From Montifringilla adamsi (Eukaryota; Chordata; Aves; Passeriformes; Passeridae), in the NCBI GenBank assembly GCA_017590115.1, contig JAGGNK010003335.1, positions 14,280,779 through 14,344,778 on the forward strand: 64,000 nucleotides of DNA, given 5' to 3'. The notes beneath the pieces were generated by a model. The model saw nothing but the letters and a program-made list of their open reading frames with translations, was not told the DNA's origin and did not search any database. Positions within the stretch are counted from its first letter, which is position 1; each line of letters starts with the position of its first letter. A program made the position numbers and the translations under genes. Shown here one piece after another: positions 59,251-64,000 of this stretch.

Positions 59251-59668
59251 CCCGTTTGGTGGTGTAGCAGGGCTGCTGTTCCATCAGGAATGTCACAATT
59301 AAACCTTTCTCAGAGCCCTCCCTGAGAATGAACCCCCATTTTTGGGTGTACCACGGCTGCTGTTCCATCAGAATATCACAATTAAACCTTTCTCAGAGTT
59401 CTCCCTGAGAATGAACCCCCATTTTTGGGTGTAGCAGGGCTGCTGTTCCATCAGGAATGTCACAATTAAACCTTTCTCAGAGCTCTCCCTAAGAATGAAT
59501 CCCCCATTTGGTGGTGTAGCAGGGCTGCTGTTCCATTAGGAATGTCACAATTAAACCTTTCTCAGAGCTCTCCCTAAGAATGAATCCCACATTTGGTGGT
59601 GTAGCAGGGCTGCTGTTCCATCAGGAATATCACAATTAAACCTTTCTCAGAGCTCTCCCTGGGAGGAC
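59251..59668 (+). repeat. 84-85 bp tandem repeat, five copies
   Basis: Units carrying GGCTGCTGTTCCATCAGGAA, CACAATTAAACCTTTCTCAG and AGCTCTCCCTGAGAATGAA. Spacing of the shared GGCTGCTG is 84, 83, 85 and 85 bp. A weaker relative (TTAAAGCCCCTCTCAGAGCT) occurs near 59934. Confidence 0.92.
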
Positions 59669-60519
59669 TCGAAGGGTGCAGCTGAAGCTCTGCATCCAGC
59701 ACAGGAGCTCTTCCCTGCTCATCACCCCAGAAGCTGTTTTGGGGTGTCCTGGCTCTTCTGGGGCTCCTCAGCTCAGCCACAGGGGGCTGGGCTGGGCCCT
59801 GGTGCTGAAATGATTGCTGAGGTGAGAGCCAGGCTGGTTCCACATGGACCAGAAAAGCTTGAGGAGGATGTTTGGGGTGATCTGGCTCTTTATGGCTGCT
59901 TTGACATCGCCTGAAGCCAAAGCTGGCCCCATTAAAGCCCCTCTCAGAGCTCTGTCTGACAGAACTCAAGGCTGCAGCTGATTTTAGATGAGCCAAGGCA
60001 GTGGAACATGTTTTTTCTTCATGGGTCCTCCATGGGATTGTTACAAAAACATGTTTTCCCTAACAGGAAAAACTGCCAAGCAGAATTTTTATCATTCAGC
60101 AGAGAAGGGCAAAAGGGAAATAAAATAGAAACCCAAACCCAGTCAACACTGTCCCCAGAAAAATAAGGGAAAGTTGCAGCAATGAATACAAATTAGGAAT
60201 TAGAACATGTAGGTGTCTGATAAGGGAGGCTAAAGGAATCTGTGAAATAGCAATGAGCAGGGGGTTAAGGATGAAGGGAAAGCATCTTCCAAGAACCACC
60301 AGAATGTTGTGTTCATTAACTTTGCTGGGTTCAAATGGTAGAGTCAAAACAGGGGAAGACAGAGTTAGACTGAACCCCCAAGAAACAAAATCTGCTGAGC
60401 TATCACCAAACTGCAGGGGAGAGACAGAACTGGGCAGGGGTCAGGGGGCAGAAAGGGGAATTTGACAGGAGAACAGGTCCTGTGGGCCCCAGAGCCCAGG
60501 CTGCTGTGGGGAATGAAGG

Positions 60520-60760
60520 GAATGAAGTTCCCTCTCCCTTCTGCTGTGGAAAACGAAGGGAATGAAGTTCCCTTTCCTTTCTGCTGTGGGAAATGAAGGG
60601 AATTAAGTTCCCATTCCCTTCTGCTGTATGAAATGAAGGGAGTGAAGTTCCCTCTCCCTTCTGCTGTGGGAAATGAAGGGAATGAAGTTCCCTTTCTCTT
60701 CTGCTGTGGGAAATGAAGGGAGTGAAGTTCCCTTTCTCTTCTGCTGTGGAAAATGAAGTT
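60520..60760 (+). repeat. 40-bp tandem repeat, six copies
   Basis: Unit GAATGAAGTTCCCTTTCCCT plus TCTGCTGTGGGAAATGAAGG. The copies start at 60520, 60560, 60600, 60640, 60680 and 60720 with no indels until the last one. Confidence 0.92.
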
Positions 60761-60769
60761 CCCTTTCCC

Positions 60770-62334
60770 TCCTCCTCCTCTTTGCCTTCATCCCCTCCCT
60801 GTCCTTGGCTCTGCCTTCCAGGCTGTGCTGCACAGGCACCCACTGTCACAGGCACAGGAGGTTCAGCTCTGCAGCTCCCAAAATCTCCCAGTGGCAGAGC
60901 CCAGCCTGCTCTGTAGCCCAGGGGCAGCAGGGAAGTGCAGAGCAAGCATCTCCTCGCTGCTCTGGGTTTAGGAGCCTCCCTGGTCAGCAGAAAATCATGG
61001 AGCTGATAAAAACTAATTGCAAAGATGCCTTTTTATGAGTGCCTCGTTTTCTATGGGCTGTGCTTGGCTGAGCTGTTTTATTGATCTGGTCTCTTCTATT
61101 ACAGCTCAGGGAGGAAAACAAGCAGCCCTCCTGCACTTGTGTTTGCTTTTAATAAAATACAGCGAGCAGAACTTGCTGGGGGATGATTAAAACACAACCA
61201 GGGAATTGGGAGCTGGAGGAAGAAGGGATTTCCTTCAGCCCATGCAGCTCAGGATTTCCATGGAAGAGCCATTTACCATGTAAATGCTAAAAGGGAGGAG
61301 AAGTCTGGCTTGTTCACCTGTGGGGGACAGTCTGGGGTGAGGTCAGGGCAATGTGAGCACAAATGTCTGGGAGATGGGAAACTGTGAGCTCGGAGAAGAG
61401 AAGCTTGGAGCAGAGGAAGGGTTTGCAGCAGGCAGGAGTTCCTGCTGCACGGAATCCTGGCAGTGAGGAAGGGCTGTGAGCACACCCCACTGTTTGTTAT
61501 TAGCAATCATGCCACTGGTGGCAGCAGATTAATTCTGGATTAAGGTTTCTCTGTGGCTCATCCCTGTTTGTGTGCATCCCAAGGGTTCTCTGCCCTCCCC
61601 TCCTGGCACCTCTCCCTGACAGAGATGCTGAGAGATCTTCTGTGCTTCCCAGGCAATTCCTTTCTTTTCCACATCCCTCCTTTCAACAAACATCTGATCC
61701 CTCTCTGCTCTCCGGGTGCCCAGACATTTATTGTTCCAGCTTTTGTTTATTTCAAAAAAAAAAAAAAAAAAATTAAAAAGAATCAGCAACGAGAGCCCAG
61801 ATCAAGGATCCAAAAACAGGCAAGCCAGGAGAGACTGAAAGCTCCAGTCTTGGCTCGTGGAAACATTTTTAGGTGATGAGCACTGAACAAACCCCAGCTG
61901 AAGGGAACAGCAGCAGGAAGAGCAGCCTGAGAGGGGTGGCTGTGGGGTGGCCCCTGCAGCAGGACCCACTCCCCAGGATTCCCCATCAGCCAGGGAAACC
62001 TGCAGGAGCTCGCTGTGCCTGGGGCCAGGTCTGCATCCCCCAGTGCAGATGTGCCACGCCAGGAGCTGGGATTTGCCTCCTCTCAGCCTTGGTGGGACCA
62101 GCCTGATCCCACAGCTCCTGAGGAAGCAGGGAGGTGCAGGGTCAGTGCAAAACCCCTTCTCCCTCCTGAGGCTTTCTCTGGGGCTCTGTGCTCATCCCTG
62201 GGTGTCTGCTGGGAAGGATGTTCCCAAGGAAATCCATGGAGCTGCTGAGGATGAGCTGTGCCAAGGCAGGAGTCACTGACTGCACGAGGAGAGGATGGAG
62301 AAAAGGCCAAGAGGACTGGGGAAAGCTGGGAGAA
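60770..62334. other. No gene recognised
   Basis: Contains an 18-nt A-run (61754-61771). Nothing else was identified. Confidence 0.45.
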
Positions 62335-62540
62335 TTGGGATTGCTCAGCCTGGAGAAGAAGCTGCTCCCTGGCACAGGGTGCCCAGAGCAGCTGGGGCTG
62401 CCCCTGCTCCCTGGCAGTGCCCAAGGCCAGGCTGGACACTGGGTTTGGGACAGTGGAAGTGTCCCTGCCATGGCAGGGTGGCACTGGGTGGGCTTTAGGT
62501 GCCTTCCAACCCAACCCATGCTGTGATTCCATGATCATTT
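62335..62540 (+). mobile_element. CR1 3' fragment
   Basis: GGGTGCCCAGAGCAGCTGGG, CAAGGCCAGGCTGGACACTG, CCTGCCATGGCAGGGTGGCA and CCTTCCAACCCAACCCATGC, ending TGTGATTCCATGAT. Confidence 0.85.
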
Positions 62541-63614
62541 AGGGAGGTGCTGCATGGAAAAGGCCCTGGAAGTCACAGCCAGAGAACAGGGAATCCCCAG
62601 AGCCCTCAGCTGCTGCTGGGGAAGGACAAACCCTGCAGCAGTGCTCATCCACGGGTGGGATGTGGAAAGCAGGGAAAGGAATCCTTCCCCCCAGTGCTCT
62701 TCTCAGGTTTGCACTTCAGGAAAGGCACGGGAGGGATGTGGGAGCTCTCAGGAATGAGCAGAGCAGGGGCAGGGGGCTCTGGGTCAGTGCCAGCACGGCC
62801 AGGGCTGTCCCTGGGGCTGCTGGGCAGATGCAGCAGTGTCTGCAGCAAGGGGAATAAACAAACTCCCAGCGGCAGCAATAAAACGCAGCAAGGAAGATTT
62901 AGGAGAGAGCCCAGAAAAATCCCTGCATGTGCTTCCCCTGGGAGCCTGCATAGTGAGAATGTGGAATCTCCATCTCCAAATGTCATCCACAGCAGGTTGA
63001 AGTATAGCTGGCTCTGTGAAACTGCTCCTCAGGGTCCCTTCCAGGCCCTTGCCTCCATCTGATTCCTCTCTCCATGGCCTCTGCTTTACAGCCTGGAAAG
63101 AAACCCAGAGCTGAAACAACTGCGTGACGGATTTTCTTGGTAGAGTTGGTTTTTTAAGTGACAAATGGGAACTTCCTGTTGGAAAAGCCTGATTGCAGTG
63201 CAATGTGACTTGCTGTGGAGAAGCCAGGATCACAGAGAAAAGCTGGATCTGCCGGCTTGGTGCTGCTCTGAGCTTTTATTGGATCTGCAGAGTTGGTGCT
63301 GACAAAAGATTTTGGTGCTGTTTTCTCTTCGGATGTTCCTCCTCCAGGTCAAAAGCCTGATTAAATATAATAAACCAAAGGTGCAGAGATAACAGGGCAG
63401 GAGATTGTGTCAGCTCAGGGTTTCCTGCTTCCCTGTTCAGAGCCCTTCTGGCTGCTTGTCCTGGCTGGCTTTGAAAGGTGTGACGTTAGCAGAGTTTCTC
63501 CTTCCCCCTTCCTGACCCTCACCCTTCCTGAGTGCACCAGGATCAATATCCCAGGGTCTCCAGGAGTCCCAGCAGCTTCCCCCCACCCCTGTGAGGTGCA
63601 GGGACAAAGCCAGG

Positions 63615-63925
63615 CTTGGCACAGGACAGGGTTAATCTGGAGGGAGCCAAGAGATGGGGAGGGACTTTACAAGAATGCCAGGACACAGGGAATGGCTTCA
63701 GCTGGCAGAGAGTGGGTTTAGATGGGATGCAGGGTGGAAATTCCTCCCTGGGAGGGTGCCCAGAGCAGCGTGGCTGCCCCTGGATCCCTGGCAGTGCCAA
63801 GGCCAGGCTGGACAGGGCTTGGATCACCCTGGGACAGTGGGAGGTGTGCCTGCCATGGCAAGGGGTGCAATAGATGAGTTTTGAGGTCCTTGCAGCCCAA
63901 ACCATCCCATGTTTCTGTGATTTGG
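63615..63925 (+). mobile_element. CR1 3' fragment
   Basis: GGTTAATCTGGAGGGAGCCA, GGAATGGCTTCAGCTGGCAG, GGGTGCCCAGAGCAGCGTGG, GTGTGCCTGCCATGGCAAGG and a TTTCTGTGATTT end. Same CR1 subfamily as 62335-62540. Confidence 0.83.
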
Positions 63926-64000
63926 GCTGCTCCTTTTCGCACCAGGCTCCTCCTCACCCTGTGCTCAGCTGGCTCCAGCCCCAGGGCAGGGGGGGCACTG

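Overview
This window is vertebrate nuclear DNA, almost certainly from a bird and probably a songbird. The evidence is spliced genes with GT-AG introns, many 3' ends of CR1 LINEs with their TGATTCTGTG-type tails, songbird-style LTR fragments (AATAAA followed by AGCCTTCTGA and GGAGTCA), and PPARGC1B lying upstream of SLC26A2 as on human 5q32. All recognised genes are on the + strand. I could not run searches, so family calls rest on reading translations, splice sites and motifs.

Layout: 1-8870 holds the last five coding exons of PPARGC1B (PGC-1beta: HCF motif, acidic run, SR-rich region, RRM, C-terminal CBP80-binding motif) and a 3' UTR of about 4.6 kb. 9359-10292 is LTR-like sequence. 10624-21603 holds two tandem TRIM genes, here called TRIM-A and TRIM-B. 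They share one exon plan (coding exon 1, then 96, 234 and 23 nt exons). Each encodes RING, B-box 1, B-box 2 and a coiled coil, then a short unrelated tail with no PRY/SPRY domain. 25280-34945 is SLC26A2: a CpG-island non-coding exon and two coding exons giving a 703-residue sulfate transporter. 45371-45925 is a second SLC26 first coding exon, carrying two mutually compensating frameshifts and no second exon in the remaining 18 kb. 46454-55175 contains minisatellites and a strong CpG island that may be the 5' end of another gene. 55560-64000 shows only CR1 fragments and tandem repeats.

PPARGC1B (mitochondrial and lipid gene coactivation) and SLC26A2 (sulfate uptake for proteoglycan sulfation) are ordinary, well-preserved genes. 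The accessory part is the TRIM pair lying between them, where mammals have PDE6A. Both TRIM genes have an IRF-core element (AGTTTCG-T/G-TTC) just upstream of the start codon. TRIM-B also has a perfect NF-kB match. The same 11-mer, extended to AGTTTCGTTTCACTTC, lies just upstream of the SLC26A2 CpG island. This suggests interferon responsiveness but does not prove it.

Most notable structures: the SPRY-less TRIM pair with IRF-type promoter sites; TRIM-A intron 4, which is almost entirely a CR1 copy whose tail abuts the splice acceptor; inverted repeats of about 240 bp flanking the first SLC26A2 coding exon; the frameshift-compensated SLC26 relic; and the double minisatellite CpG island at 54-55 kb.
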